From Bacillota bacterium (GTDB taxonomy: Bacteria; Bacillota; Dethiobacteria; SKNC01), in NCBI GenBank assembly GCA_007120745.1, contig SKNC01000013.1, positions 1-12,074 on the forward strand: a stretch of DNA of 12,074 nucleotides. Reading direction: 5' to 3'. The notes beneath the pieces were generated by a model. The model was not told the DNA's origin and ran no database searches. It was given only the letters and a program-made list of their open reading frames with translations. A program made the translations under genes and the position numbers. This document shows positions 1 to 5,972 of the stretch, piece by piece; the first letter of the stretch is position 1, and each line of letters opens with the position of its first letter.

Positions 1-317
1 AAAAAACCCTCCCCCTTTAAAGTGCCATAATATTTTCCAAAAAGTGTTAACACCAGGGCCTCTTTGGGTTTCAGCACTTTTAAACCCACAAATATAATTG
101 GCCCGATAATAAAGGCATAAAGAGCCCCTGCAGTAATAAATATAACTCCCTGAACATTCATGGTTTCGCTTACACTCCGGATACCCCAAATAAACAAGAC
201 CAATGCAACAATGCTCAACAGAATATTCAGCAGAAGTACCGGCATGCCGTTAACGGACTTTGGCTTAATTTCCTCATCATGCAGCTGCTTTTCGCTGTTT
301 TTATCATTCCCTGACAT
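1..317 (-). CDS. SPFH/Band 7 domain protein (flotillin/prohibitin-like), N-terminal 105 residues only
   Basis: The gene reads leftward off the window edge, so only the first 105 codons are visible. The ATG at 317-315 follows a strong AAAGGAGG ribosome binding site at about 332-339. The first 22 residues are polar and charged. Two hydrophobic segments follow, at about residues 26-46 and 54-76, the second rich in Ile/Phe/Gly. After them comes KPKEALVLTLFGKYYGTLKG, close to the conserved entry of bacterial SPFH proteins, where the domain begins with a V-x-T-x-F-G-x-Y strand. Family members are usually about 280-320 aa and form membrane-anchored oligomeric scaffolds. By family knowledge it would act in membrane organisation or quality control. 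It is transcribed divergently from the LiaF-like protein at 642, and a promoter (373-401) and a palindrome (348-364) precede it. The family call rests on the N-terminal pattern only, since the core of the domain lies outside the window. Confidence 0.8.
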   Translation of the reverse strand, partial: MSGNDKNSEKQLHDEEIKPKSVNGMPVLLLNILLSIVALVLFIWGIRSVSETMNVQGVIFITAGALYAFIIGPIIFVGLKVLKPKEALVLTLFGKYYGTLKGEGF

Positions 318-347
318 TGTAAAGCTCAACCTCCTTTAAAGTAAAGT

Positions 348-364
348 GATATTATTATAATATC
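348..364. promoter_or_regulatory. Perfect palindrome at the SPFH gene transcription start (possible operator)
   Basis: The sequence GATATTAT-A-ATAATATC (leftward strand) is a perfect inverted repeat with 8-bp arms around one central base. It overlaps or directly follows the expected start of transcription from the leftward promoter at 373-401. A repressor bound here would block the SPFH gene. The repeat is entirely A/T inside its terminal G/C pairs, so chance in an A/T-rich spacer is a real alternative. It also contains a TATAAT, so it could instead be part of a second -10 element. Confidence 0.4.
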
Positions 365-372
365 TTATTAAT

Positions 373-401
373 ATAATATTTAAATCTTCTTAAATTGTCA
401 A
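373..401 (-). promoter_or_regulatory. Sigma-A-type promoter of the SPFH gene
   Basis: On the leftward strand a perfect TTGACA (-35, positions 401-396) is followed after exactly 17 bases by TATTAT (-10, positions 378-373; 5 of 6 consensus bases). Transcription should start near position 366, giving a leader of about 50 bases before the ATG at 317. It is the best-matching promoter in the window. Confidence 0.65.
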
Positions 402-543
402 TCTCTTGAAGCCGCCATCAGTAAAAGTTTTTCCTGATCCAGTTTACCGGTTTCCCCCAGGCGTTAATAATTGCTAAGCCCCGCCTCTATTTTTTTGTTA
501 CAGGTGTCAGAGCTTTATTTAATAAAGACTCAATAATTACCCC

Positions 544-563
544 GGTCATGTAAAAACATGACC
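544..563. promoter_or_regulatory. Perfect 8-4-8 inverted repeat, possible regulator binding site
   Basis: GGTCATGT-AAAA-ACATGACC has perfect 8-bp arms around 4 bases. Its centre (553-554) lies about 65 bases upstream of the start expected from the promoter at 584-612, a usual distance for an activator site. No T-run follows on either strand, so it does not look like a terminator. An 8-4-8 geometry would suit a dimeric NarL/LuxR-type regulator such as the one encoded at 2585-3244. That pairing is inference. Confidence 0.5.
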
Positions 564-583
564 AGCTCCATGACTCCGGTTAC

Positions 584-612
584 TGGATACTTCTCGCCGG
601 TTCGTCTATTAT
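584..612 (+). promoter_or_regulatory. Candidate promoter of the LiaF-like membrane protein gene
   Basis: TGGATA (584-589, 4 of 6 consensus bases) is followed after 17 bases by TATTAT (607-612, 5 of 6). Transcription would start near 619, just before the GGGAGGAG ribosome binding site and the ATG at 642. The weak -35 fits a promoter that depends on an activator, possibly acting at the inverted repeat 544-563. Confidence 0.4.
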
Positions 613-641
613 AAAAGAAAAACGGGAGGAGAGGATCAAAG

Positions 642-1160
642 ATGACAAATACGACAAAGGGTGGCATTTTGCTTGTGGCCGCCGGGACAGCGCTTCTGTT
701 AACTCAGTTAGGTGTGATTCCTGGGGATCTATTTTTACTTTTGCTGGGGCTGGGATTTTGCCTGACTTATGTATTGATGGGGGGACGGAAAGAATATGGG
801 AGTGTAGGGTTCTTGATTCCCGGAATGGTCCTGCTGGCAATCGGCAGTTTTGCTGCTCTTCAAAGCAGGCAGATAATTAGCGACACTGTACCGGGCTTCT
901 TTTTTCTGGCATTAGGGCTGAGCTTCCTGGGAGTATTCCTGGTGCACACTTTTTGGTTTAGAGAACTGGACCATGGTGAGCGCTTCTGGCCACTGTATCC
1001 GGCAGCAGGGTTGATGCTCTTTGCGGCTCTGCTTACCATTCAGGATATCTGGCGCTGGGACTTTCCGCTGCAGATTATGAATTACATTTGGGTGATTGTC
1101 CTGATTGGGGTTGGATTATGGCTTATATTGGGAAGTCGGAAAAATAAGGAAAATTCTTAG
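642..1160 (+). CDS. Six-helix membrane protein with LiaI/LiaF-like transmembrane region
   Basis: This 172-aa protein is almost wholly membrane-embedded. Hydrophobic segments lie at about residues 7-21, 29-47, 55-73, 84-105, 118-134 and 146-164, followed by a short charged tail (SRKNKENS). The repeated pattern of a Gly-rich helix, L-G-x-I-P, then a Leu-rich helix matches the LiaI/LiaF-type transmembrane region (DUF5668-like). No C-terminal LiaF domain is present. The start follows GGGAGGAG at about 625-632. The gene lies directly upstream of a histidine kinase and response regulator on the same strand, although a hairpin at 1181-1202 separates them. In LiaFSR systems a membrane protein of this kind restrains the sensor kinase, so a role in controlling the downstream kinase, or as its target, is a reasonable inference. 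It could equally be an unrelated small membrane protein. Family assignment is moderate and function low in certainty. Confidence 0.75.
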   Translation: MTNTTKGGILLVAAGTALLLTQLGVIPGDLFLLLLGLGFCLTYVLMGGRKEYGSVGFLIPGMVLLAIGSFAALQSRQIISDTVPGFFFLALGLSFLGVFLVHTFWFRELDHGERFWPLYPAAGLMLFAALLTIQDIWRWDFPLQIMNYIWVIVLIGVGLWLILGSRKNKENS

Positions 1161-1180
1161 CATTCCTCTGAGTCAAAACC

Positions 1181-1202
1181 GGGGCACGGTAATCCGTGCC
1201 CC
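1181..1202 (+). terminator. Hairpin after the membrane protein gene, probable (partial) terminator
   Basis: GGGGCACGG-TAAT-CCGTGCCCC is a perfect 9-bp GC-rich stem with a 4-base loop, 20 bases after the stop codon at 1160. Only a weak T-rich stretch follows (AAAGTTATCTTT), so termination may be incomplete and some transcripts may run on into the kinase gene. On the other strand the stem is followed by GGTTTT, so modest activity in that direction is possible too. Confidence 0.6.
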
Positions 1203-1404
1203 AAAGTTATCTTTGAAGGAAAACTGTATATTAAATAGAAATATTACCATTGTATCCACAGAGCAGCTTAGATAAAATCCTGTATATCAATGTACCAGGT
1301 AACAGCAAAAAAGCTGCAGCAGGAAATCATTTGGACTGAAGGGCTGCTGGAGATAGTTAACCTGATATTTCAATAATAATGTTACAAGGAGATAGTAAAA
1401 ATTC

Positions 1405-2598
1405 ATGGATAAAAAGACCGTCTTAGTCTTGACCCTGGCCAAGTACGGGGTCTATATTTCAGCTCTCTGGATTATCATAAGCAATCAGCCCCTGGACCTG
1501 AGAGGACCGCTGCTGCCTCTTCTGCTGGTTTTCGTAGTGGACAATGTCAGAAGCTTTTACCTGGACCGAAAAGCCCTGCATTTTTCTAAACCCAGCCTTT
1601 TTCTGCAGCTAATTTTTCTTTATCTCTTTATATTCCTGGACAGCAGCGCCATCGGCAGTGTACTGCTGGTGGTTCTCATTGCAGAAAGTATGATCGCCTA
1701 TCCCCGCCCCGTGGGAGACAATATTTTTCTCCTCTCTATTGGGGGATACTTTGGCTTTGGCATGGCCGGTTTTTACTGGCGGGATGCCCTCACTGTCAAT
1801 AACCTGGTCCTGGTTCTGATTAACGGACTTTTCCTTTTCTTTGGTTACGGAATTAGCTACCTGGCCAGGCGTCAGATTGAAGAAAAGGAAAGAGCGGAAA
1901 ACGCACTCCAGGAGCTGGAAAAGTCCCGGAGGGAGTTGGATGAAGCGTATCAAAAGCTGCTGAAGAACAGTAAGGAACGGGAGCGGTTGGCGGTCATGGA
2001 AGAGAGGAACCGTCTGGCCCGGGAAATTCACGATACCCTGGCCCATACCCTCACCACAGTAATCATCGGCCTGGAGGCAGGGAAAAAACTAATGCCTGTA
2101 GATACTGACAGGGCGCTGGCAGAACTGGAAAAAAGCCAGGAGCAGGCCCGGAAAGGGCTCCATGAGGTACGCCGCTCCGTCAGTGAACTGCGGCCCCATG
2201 AGCTGGACATCCTGGGGTTCGACGCCGCATTGAAAGGGCTGTCCAGGGAACTTCATGGCAGCGGGGTGAATGTAGACTTATCCCTGGAAGAGGGGACCTC
2301 TGTTCCCAGGGAATTGGAACTTCCTTTTTACAGGGTAATACAGGAGAGTATCACTAACAGCCTGCGCCACAGCGAAGCCGGGCTTATTACGGTAAATCTT
2401 ACACGGCGGGGGGGCACTCTGGTGCTGGAAGTAGAAGATGATGGACAGGGCTGCCGAGAAATCATAGAAGGCCACGGAATGAAAGGAATTCGGGAGCGGG
2501 TGGTGGCGGCAGGAGCCCGCGTAGAATTCATCAACCGAAGCCCTCGTGGTTTCCTGGTGAAAGTTGAAGTGGAAGGAGAAACTCATGAGCAAGATTAA
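1405..2598 (+). CDS. Sensor histidine kinase, HPK7 / NarL-LiaS type (HisKA_3)
   Basis: The 397-aa protein autophosphorylates on His and passes the phosphate to its response regulator. Residues 1-152 hold about five to six hydrophobic segments with very short loops, so the sensor is in the membrane and lacks a large extracellular domain. Residues 156-200 form a charged coiled coil. The HisKA_3 dimerisation box follows, with REIHDTLAH placing the phosphoacceptor at His209. The ATPase domain shows the N box RVIQESITNSLRHS (310-323; Asn318) and the G boxes EDDGQG (344-349) and GHGMKGIRERV (356-366). The start is preceded by AAGGAG at about 1386-1391. The stop overlaps the response regulator gene by 14 bases, so the two are co-translated partners. 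Upstream lies a LiaF-like membrane protein. Many membrane helices without a sensing loop suit 'intramembrane-sensing' kinases that monitor the cell envelope. The stimulus is not known. Confidence 0.95.
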   Translation: MDKKTVLVLTLAKYGVYISALWIIISNQPLDLRGPLLPLLLVFVVDNVRSFYLDRKALHFSKPSLFLQLIFLYLFIFLDSSAIGSVLLVVLIAESMIAYPRPVGDNIFLLSIGGYFGFGMAGFYWRDALTVNNLVLVLINGLFLFFGYGISYLARRQIEEKERAENALQELEKSRRELDEAYQKLLKNSKERERLAVMEERNRLAREIHDTLAHTLTTVIIGLEAGKKLMPVDTDRALAELEKSQEQARKGLHEVRRSVSELRPHELDILGFDAALKGLSRELHGSGVNVDLSLEEGTSVPRELELPFYRVIQESITNSLRHSEAGLITVNLTRRGGTLVLEVEDDGQGCREIIEGHGMKGIRERVVAAGARVEFINRSPRGFLVKVEVEGETHEQD

Positions 2599-3244
2599 TA
2601 TTCTAATCACCGATGACCAGACGTTGATGAGGGAAGGACTGCGTACTATTCTGGAGCTGGAAAGTGATTTCTTGATTGCCGGTATGGCTGCCAACGGCCA
2701 GGAGGCCGTTGAATTTTGTCAGGAGAACCCACCGGATGTGGTACTCATGGACGTACGGATGCCGAAGATGGACGGGGTTGAAGCCACCCGCCGCATCACA
2801 TCCGCCCATCCTTCGGTGAAAATCATTATCCTGACCACTTTCCTGGAGGATGAATTAATCGTACAGGGGCTCAAAGCGGGGGCAAAAACCTACCTCTTGA
2901 AAGACCTTCCCTCAGAAAAGCTGGCAGAGTCTATTCGGGCCATTTATCGCGGTGATATTTTCATGCAGCCGGAAATCGCCTCCCGCCTGATAGACCGGGC
3001 TGCCGGACAGCAGCCCTATGAAGAAGCGAAAGAAAATGATACTGCCCTGGTGGAACCACTCACCCGCCGGGAGCTGGATATTCTAGCCCTGATGGCTGAA
3101 GGCCTGAGCAACAATATTATTGCCTCCCGGCTGCATTTAAGCGAAGGAACAGTGAAAAACCATATCAGTTCCATTTACGGCAAACTGGGTATCAGCGACC
3201 GAACACAGGCAGTTTTGTTCGCCTTAAAACACCGCCTGATTTAA
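2585..3244 (+). CDS. Response regulator, NarL/LuxR family (LiaR-like)
   Basis: The 219-aa DNA-binding regulator pairs with the kinase just upstream. The receiver domain spans about residues 3-120: acidic pocket Asp10/Asp11, phosphoacceptor Asp56 in VVLMDVRMPKMDG, switch Thr84/Thr85 and Lys106 (LLKD). A linker of about 35 residues leads to a LuxR-type helix-turn-helix at about 156-219, with LTRRELDILALMAEGLSN, then EGTVKNHISSIYGKLG as the recognition-helix region. I chose the ATG at 2585 rather than an in-frame ATG at 2564. The later one starts directly at the receiver strand and has AAGGAG at a good distance (about 2573-2578). It overlaps the kinase stop by 14 bases, typical of translational coupling. 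Its targets are unknown; the inverted repeat at 544-563 upstream of the membrane-protein gene is a natural candidate. Family assignment is firm. Confidence 0.96.
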   Translation: MSKINILITDDQTLMREGLRTILELESDFLIAGMAANGQEAVEFCQENPPDVVLMDVRMPKMDGVEATRRITSAHPSVKIIILTTFLEDELIVQGLKAGAKTYLLKDLPSEKLAESIRAIYRGDIFMQPEIASRLIDRAAGQQPYEEAKENDTALVEPLTRRELDILALMAEGLSNNIIASRLHLSEGTVKNHISSIYGKLGISDRTQAVLFALKHRLI

Positions 3245-3388
3245 ATTCCAGAACCCCACTGACGCCAGGACAATGAACATCAGGATAGCAGCTCCCAATC
3301 GTCGAAACCGAGAAAAAAATGTTACTATCAGGCCAATCTTGAGGGCTAAAAAACTCAGCCTCTCAGATAGATTTTTTTTTACTTTCAT
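3224..3388 (-). CDS. Doubtful small ORF, hydrophobic 54-aa peptide
   Basis: On the leftward strand an ATG at 3388 opens a 54-codon frame (MKVKKNLSERLSFLAL...) whose stop overlaps the 3' end of the response regulator gene by 21 bases. It has a basic N-terminus and two hydrophobic stretches, at about residues 14-25 and 34-46, like a small membrane peptide. No proper Shine-Dalgarno sequence precedes it; only GGGTGATG is present. The frame also continues open upstream through the repeat-like fragment at 3404-3448. It may be chance reading of spacer DNA and is listed for completeness only. Confidence 0.15.
   Translation of the reverse strand: MKVKKNLSERLSFLALKIGLIVTFFSRFRRLGAAILMFIVLASVGFWNLNQAVF
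3341..3380 (+). terminator. Weak terminator candidate after the response regulator
   Basis: GAGGGCT (3341-3347) can pair with AGCCTC (3357-3362) with one bulged base, and a run of nine T residues lies at 3372-3380. The T-run is about 10 bases away from the stem, so this is an imperfect Rho-independent terminator at best. Nothing better is seen downstream of the response regulator on the rightward strand. Confidence 0.3.
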
Positions 3389-3403
3389 AGTCATCACCCA
3401 TTT

Positions 3404-3448
3404 AAAAAAAACCAGAAGAACCGTCCCCTTGGTTACCCTGGTTACTCT
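3404..3448. repeat. Short repeat-element-like fragment with tandem 9-mer
   Basis: The stretch reads, from left to right, a run of A residues, ACCAGAAGAACCGTCCCC, then two near-identical 9-mers, GGTTACCCT (3431-3439) and GGTTACTCT (3440-3448). From memory, the AGAACCGTCCCC core (GGGGACGGTTCT on the other strand) recurs many times in Clostridia/Peptococcaceae genomes, often near REP-type tyrosine (Y1/IS200-like) transposase genes. Here there is no transposase, so this would be a solitary end or remnant. The multi-copy claim cannot be tested inside this window. Confidence 0.4.
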
Positions 3449-3451
3449 AAA

Positions 3452-3479
3452 GCCTGCTCCCGGTTTTCCAGGGGCAGGC
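3452..3479 (-). terminator. Hairpin downstream of the 181-aa gene, probable terminator
   Basis: GCCTGCTCCCGG and CCAGGGGCAGGC pair around a TTTT loop, with one wobble and one mismatch. The hairpin lies 18 bases beyond the stop codon of the leftward gene at 3497. The leftward tract after it (TTTAGAGTAA) is only weakly T-rich. It would also separate the convergent response regulator transcript, although no T-run follows in that direction. Confidence 0.45.
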
Positions 3480-3496
3480 CTCTGCTGTTTCACCTC

Positions 3497-4042
3497 TTAT
3501 TTATTTTCATCCTTCATTTTTTCCAACTGTTGGTTCAGGCTTTTTATTTCGGTGATTAATTCCTTTATATAATCATTTTCCTCATATTTGGAGCGACGGT
3601 CTATTCCATTTTTAGTATCGTATAACTCCTTATTAATAGAGAGGATCTCTTCTGCCTTTTTAAATAACTCAACCTTAGACCAGGGGAAATTAACTACATT
3701 GTCAGCAGGATCCGGTCCAAAATCGGGTTCTTTGCTTTCGTCGGGCAGTTTGACCCTACCCTTCCCTTTTAATGGAACCTCGAACCTGCCTCTTCTATAA
3801 ACTCGATAAACATTCTTCCCCTCCAGAATTTCATTGTAAGGGAAAAAATGGCACTCACCTTTTTTTATGACATAGGCACCCTTATTTGTTAATACTAAGG
3901 TTTCGTCCTTCATCCCCTTTACCACGGCTCTGATATCTTCGGATATACCGACATTTTGGTCTATGACGTTTCCAACTTTTTTGGGAATAAAATCAAAAAC
4001 TATGGAATCTGCCATGGAACATATTGTTCTTTTATCAGGCAT
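3497..4042 (-). CDS. Protein of unknown function, possible PH-like domain plus C-terminal coiled coil
   Basis: I do not recognise a named family for this 181-aa soluble protein. Residues about 37-95 alternate short beta strands and turns (VVKGMKDETLVLTNKGAYVI, then the motif FPYNEILEG). This pattern resembles bacterial PH-like (YokE/bPH-type) domains, but that is a weak structural guess. Residues 96-122 are Pro/Asp-rich and probably a flexible linker. Residues about 123-180 are charged and heptad-like (KSLNQQLEKMKDENK at the end), suggesting a coiled coil for oligomerisation or partner binding. There is no signal peptide or membrane segment. The start ATG at 4042 has AAAGGAG about 10 bases upstream. 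An in-frame ATG at residue 10 has no comparable site. The gene appears to be a single transcription unit with its own -10 element (4117-4122) and hairpin (3452-3479). Confidence 0.8.
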   Translation of the reverse strand: MPDKRTICSMADSIVFDFIPKKVGNVIDQNVGISEDIRAVVKGMKDETLVLTNKGAYVIKKGECHFFPYNEILEGKNVYRVYRRGRFEVPLKGKGRVKLPDESKEPDFGPDPADNVVNFPWSKVELFKKAEEILSINKELYDTKNGIDRRSKYEENDYIKELITEIKSLNQQLEKMKDENK

Positions 4043-4116
4043 AACTTCATCACTCCTTTGTTATTGTGTAATGGTGCCATTTTCAATTCCTGGTTAGTCA
4101 CTTATGTCTTTTACCT

Positions 4117-4122
4117 ATTATA
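4117..4122 (-). promoter_or_regulatory. -10 element upstream of the 181-aa gene
   Basis: A perfect TATAAT on the leftward strand lies 75 bases upstream of the ATG at 4042, in the 150-base spacer after the BCCT gene. The expected -35 position carries only a poor match (TGGTTT), within a T/A-rich tract. It suggests the 181-aa gene is transcribed separately from the BCCT gene. Confidence 0.35.
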
Positions 4123-4192
4123 ATAAAAAAATTATTTTAAAACCAGTGTTTTTAATGATTTAGCCTTCAACAAAACTATTAAATTTTTTTAT

Positions 4193-5821
4193 TTAATTTA
4201 ACCTCCGGCTCTCCATAAGCTTTTCAAACTTCCGCTGATATTTCACCCTCATCTGCTTATCATAAGCCGTTTGTAATCCCTTGATGAGGGAAACAGTCAT
4301 AACCGTTAAAATTAAAGCAAAGGGAAGTCCCACACTGATTACGGCAGTTTGCAGCGCCATGAGGGCCTGTTCCCCTCCAATCAGGAGAAGTGTGGCTGCT
4401 AGCAGGCCTTCCATGCAGGCCCAAAATACCCGCTGTATTCTGGAGGTCTCCAATAACCCACCGGAAGTGATTTTGTCCACCACCAGGGATCCGGAATCCG
4501 AAGAGGTGATAAAATAATTGATTACCAGCAGAGTTGCCAGGATAAACAGAAAAACCCTTACGCCCTCAGCCAGAACAGGTATATTCAACGAGCTGATCAT
4601 TTCGAACAGGGCTGTTGGAAGATTATCCTGGACCATGGCAAACAATGAGCCATCCAGGCTTTCATTTACAATAAATGCTGTTCCTCCTAAAACAGAAAGC
4701 CAGAAAAAGGAAAGCAGAGAGGGGATGATCAGAACCCCCAGCACCAGTTCTCTCACCGTCCGTCCCTTGGAAATCCTGGCAATAAACATCCCCACAAAAG
4801 GAGACCAGGATATCCACCAGGCCAGATAAAATATCGTCCAGTTACTCTGCCATGCCTGGTCCTGTATAGCAATATAAGATGAGTATTGAACAATGCTGCT
4901 GAAATATAAACCTATAGAATTAGAAAACAGGCGGATAATATAAGAGGTAGGCCCTAAAAGAAAAATGGCCGCCATAAACCCTGCTGCCAGGAACATATTC
5001 AGTGAAGACAGCAGCCGGACTCCTTTATGAATGCCGGAAATCACTGAAAGAATTGCTATGGCGGTTATTATAATTATCAAAACTACCTGGATGCCTACGC
5101 TAAAACCAATACCCACCAAGTAATCCAGGCCGCTGTTAATCTGCTGAATACCCAGCCCCAGGGAGGTAGCCAGCCCAAACATAACGGACAGCACAGTCAA
5201 AATGTCTATAATATCTCCGGTTATTCCATATATTTTTTCTTTCAGCAGCGGATAAAAGATGGATCTTAAGGAAAGGGGCATCTTTCGGTTGTAGGTGAAA
5301 AACGCCAATCCTAAGGCCATAAGAGCATAAATCCCCCAGGGATGCAGCCCCCAATGATAAAAGGTTGTGGCCATGGCGCTGAAGGCAGGATCTGCATCCG
5401 CAAAGACAGGCGGTGCTTCCATGTAATGATGCAGGGGCTCTCCCACAGCCCAAAACATCAGGCCAATCCCCATTCCTGCCGAAATCAACATGGAATACCA
5501 GGCAAAATTTGAAAACTCCGGCTTACAGTCAACCCCACCAATCCGGACCTGCCCTAACCTGGTTAAAGCCAGGTATAAACATGCCAGAACAAAAAAGTTA
5601 CTGGATATGATAAAAACCCAGTCCAGATGTGTGACAATAAAATCATACATCTGCTCAAACAGCTGATTGGCCTGCTCTAGATTCAGCAGAGCGTAAACTG
5701 AGAATAAGATGATTAGTGCTGCGCTTGAAATAGAAACTACCGGATTTAAGTTAATACCGTAGCGGACAATATTTCTTTCATATAGCTTTTCTTCTACCTT
5801 TTTACATTCCTCGATTTTCAT
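4193..5821 (-). CDS. BCCT-family transporter (glycine betaine/choline/carnitine type)
   Basis: The 542-aa membrane protein has about 12 transmembrane segments and the usual BCCT core length. Visible family features are the Gly-rich helix SAGMGIGLMFWAVGEP (residues 114-129), HWGLHPWGIY (156-165), the family signature WTIFYLAWWISWSPFVGMFI (328-347) followed by RISKGRTVREL, and ITSSDSGSLVVD (438-449). GMGIG is characteristic of Na+-coupled BetP-like carriers rather than CaiT-type exchangers. The aromatic residues that form the betaine cage in BetP appear kept (Trp157, Trp162, Tyr165, Trp336, Trp339 by eye). The aromatic before AWW is Leu333 here, where BetP has Trp. Import of betaine or a related trimethylammonium compound is therefore likely, for osmoprotection or as a carbon source. 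I chose ATG 5821 because GAGGGG at about 5832-5837 precedes it by 10 bases; an upstream TTG at 5839 would overlap that site. No strong terminator follows the gene. Confidence 0.93.
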   Translation of the reverse strand: MKIEECKKVEEKLYERNIVRYGINLNPVVSISSAALIILFSVYALLNLEQANQLFEQMYDFIVTHLDWVFIISSNFFVLACLYLALTRLGQVRIGGVDCKPEFSNFAWYSMLISAGMGIGLMFWAVGEPLHHYMEAPPVFADADPAFSAMATTFYHWGLHPWGIYALMALGLAFFTYNRKMPLSLRSIFYPLLKEKIYGITGDIIDILTVLSVMFGLATSLGLGIQQINSGLDYLVGIGFSVGIQVVLIIIITAIAILSVISGIHKGVRLLSSLNMFLAAGFMAAIFLLGPTSYIIRLFSNSIGLYFSSIVQYSSYIAIQDQAWQSNWTIFYLAWWISWSPFVGMFIARISKGRTVRELVLGVLIIPSLLSFFWLSVLGGTAFIVNESLDGSLFAMVQDNLPTALFEMISSLNIPVLAEGVRVFLFILATLLVINYFITSSDSGSLVVDKITSGGLLETSRIQRVFWACMEGLLAATLLLIGGEQALMALQTAVISVGLPFALILTVMTVSLIKGLQTAYDKQMRVKYQRKFEKLMESRRLN

Positions 5822-5923
5822 ATTAAACTTTCCCCTCAAAAAACTATTACAACCGCTGCAAACCCATTGAATATACTGTTGTAGAAGACCTTGGAGCTGT
5901 CAAAAGCAGGTTCACAGAAAAAA

Positions 5924-5948
5924 CACCTCGAAAGTTTTTTTAGAGGTG
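5924..5948 (-). terminator. Rho-independent terminator of the 55-aa membrane peptide gene
   Basis: On the leftward strand CACCTC pairs with GAGGTG, extended by three A-T pairs after a mismatch, and is followed at once by TTTTTT. It lies 24 bases beyond the stop codon at 5973 and supports that small gene as a real transcription unit. On the rightward strand CTTTTATTTT follows the stem, so it could work in both directions. Confidence 0.75.
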
Positions 5949-5972
5949 CTTTTATTTTCTTGCTTAGAAATC

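Larger units (their letters stand above)
318..641. other. Divergent intergenic control region (no gene seen)
   Basis: This 324-base spacer separates two divergent genes. From left to right it holds the ribosome binding site of the SPFH gene, a 17-bp palindrome (348-364), a leftward sigma-A-type promoter (373-401), a perfect 8-4-8 inverted repeat (544-563), a rightward promoter candidate (584-612) and the GGGAGGAG ribosome binding site at about 625-632. A second, weaker rightward promoter candidate is TTGTTA at 495-500 with TTTAAT at 518-523 and 17 bases between them. No convincing open reading frame is present. A short leftward open stretch at about 398-466 has no start codon of its own and was not called. 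Confidence 0.7.

Noticed and set aside
398..466. Leftward open stretch ending ...KLDQEKLLLMAASRD-stop upstream of the SPFH gene, like a gene remnant
   Set aside because: It is only about 20 codons, has no start codon or ribosome binding site, and overlaps the -35 element of the SPFH promoter; too short to call a pseudogene.
1279..1352. CAGCAG...CTGCTG and GCTGCAGC pairing upstream of the kinase as a possible riboswitch
   Set aside because: Only 6-8 bp arms in a short spacer, with no known riboswitch core or T-run.
1609..2046. 145-codon leftward open frame inside the histidine kinase gene
   Set aside because: It lies wholly antisense to a well-supported kinase, has no family features and no ribosome binding site; a shadow frame.
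2278..2694. 138-codon leftward open frame across the kinase/regulator junction
   Set aside because: Antisense to two firmly identified genes with conserved motifs; no independent support.
5822..5839. Upstream TTG start for the BCCT gene (six more residues)
   Set aside because: The TTG overlaps the GAGGGG ribosome binding site that serves the ATG at 5821.
5870..5903. Perfect TTGACA (5903-5898, leftward) upstream of the BCCT gene
   Set aside because: The nearest good -10 (TATATT, 5875-5870) is 22 bases away, too far for a normal sigma-A promoter, and hexamers at 17-18 bases match poorly, so no promoter was called.
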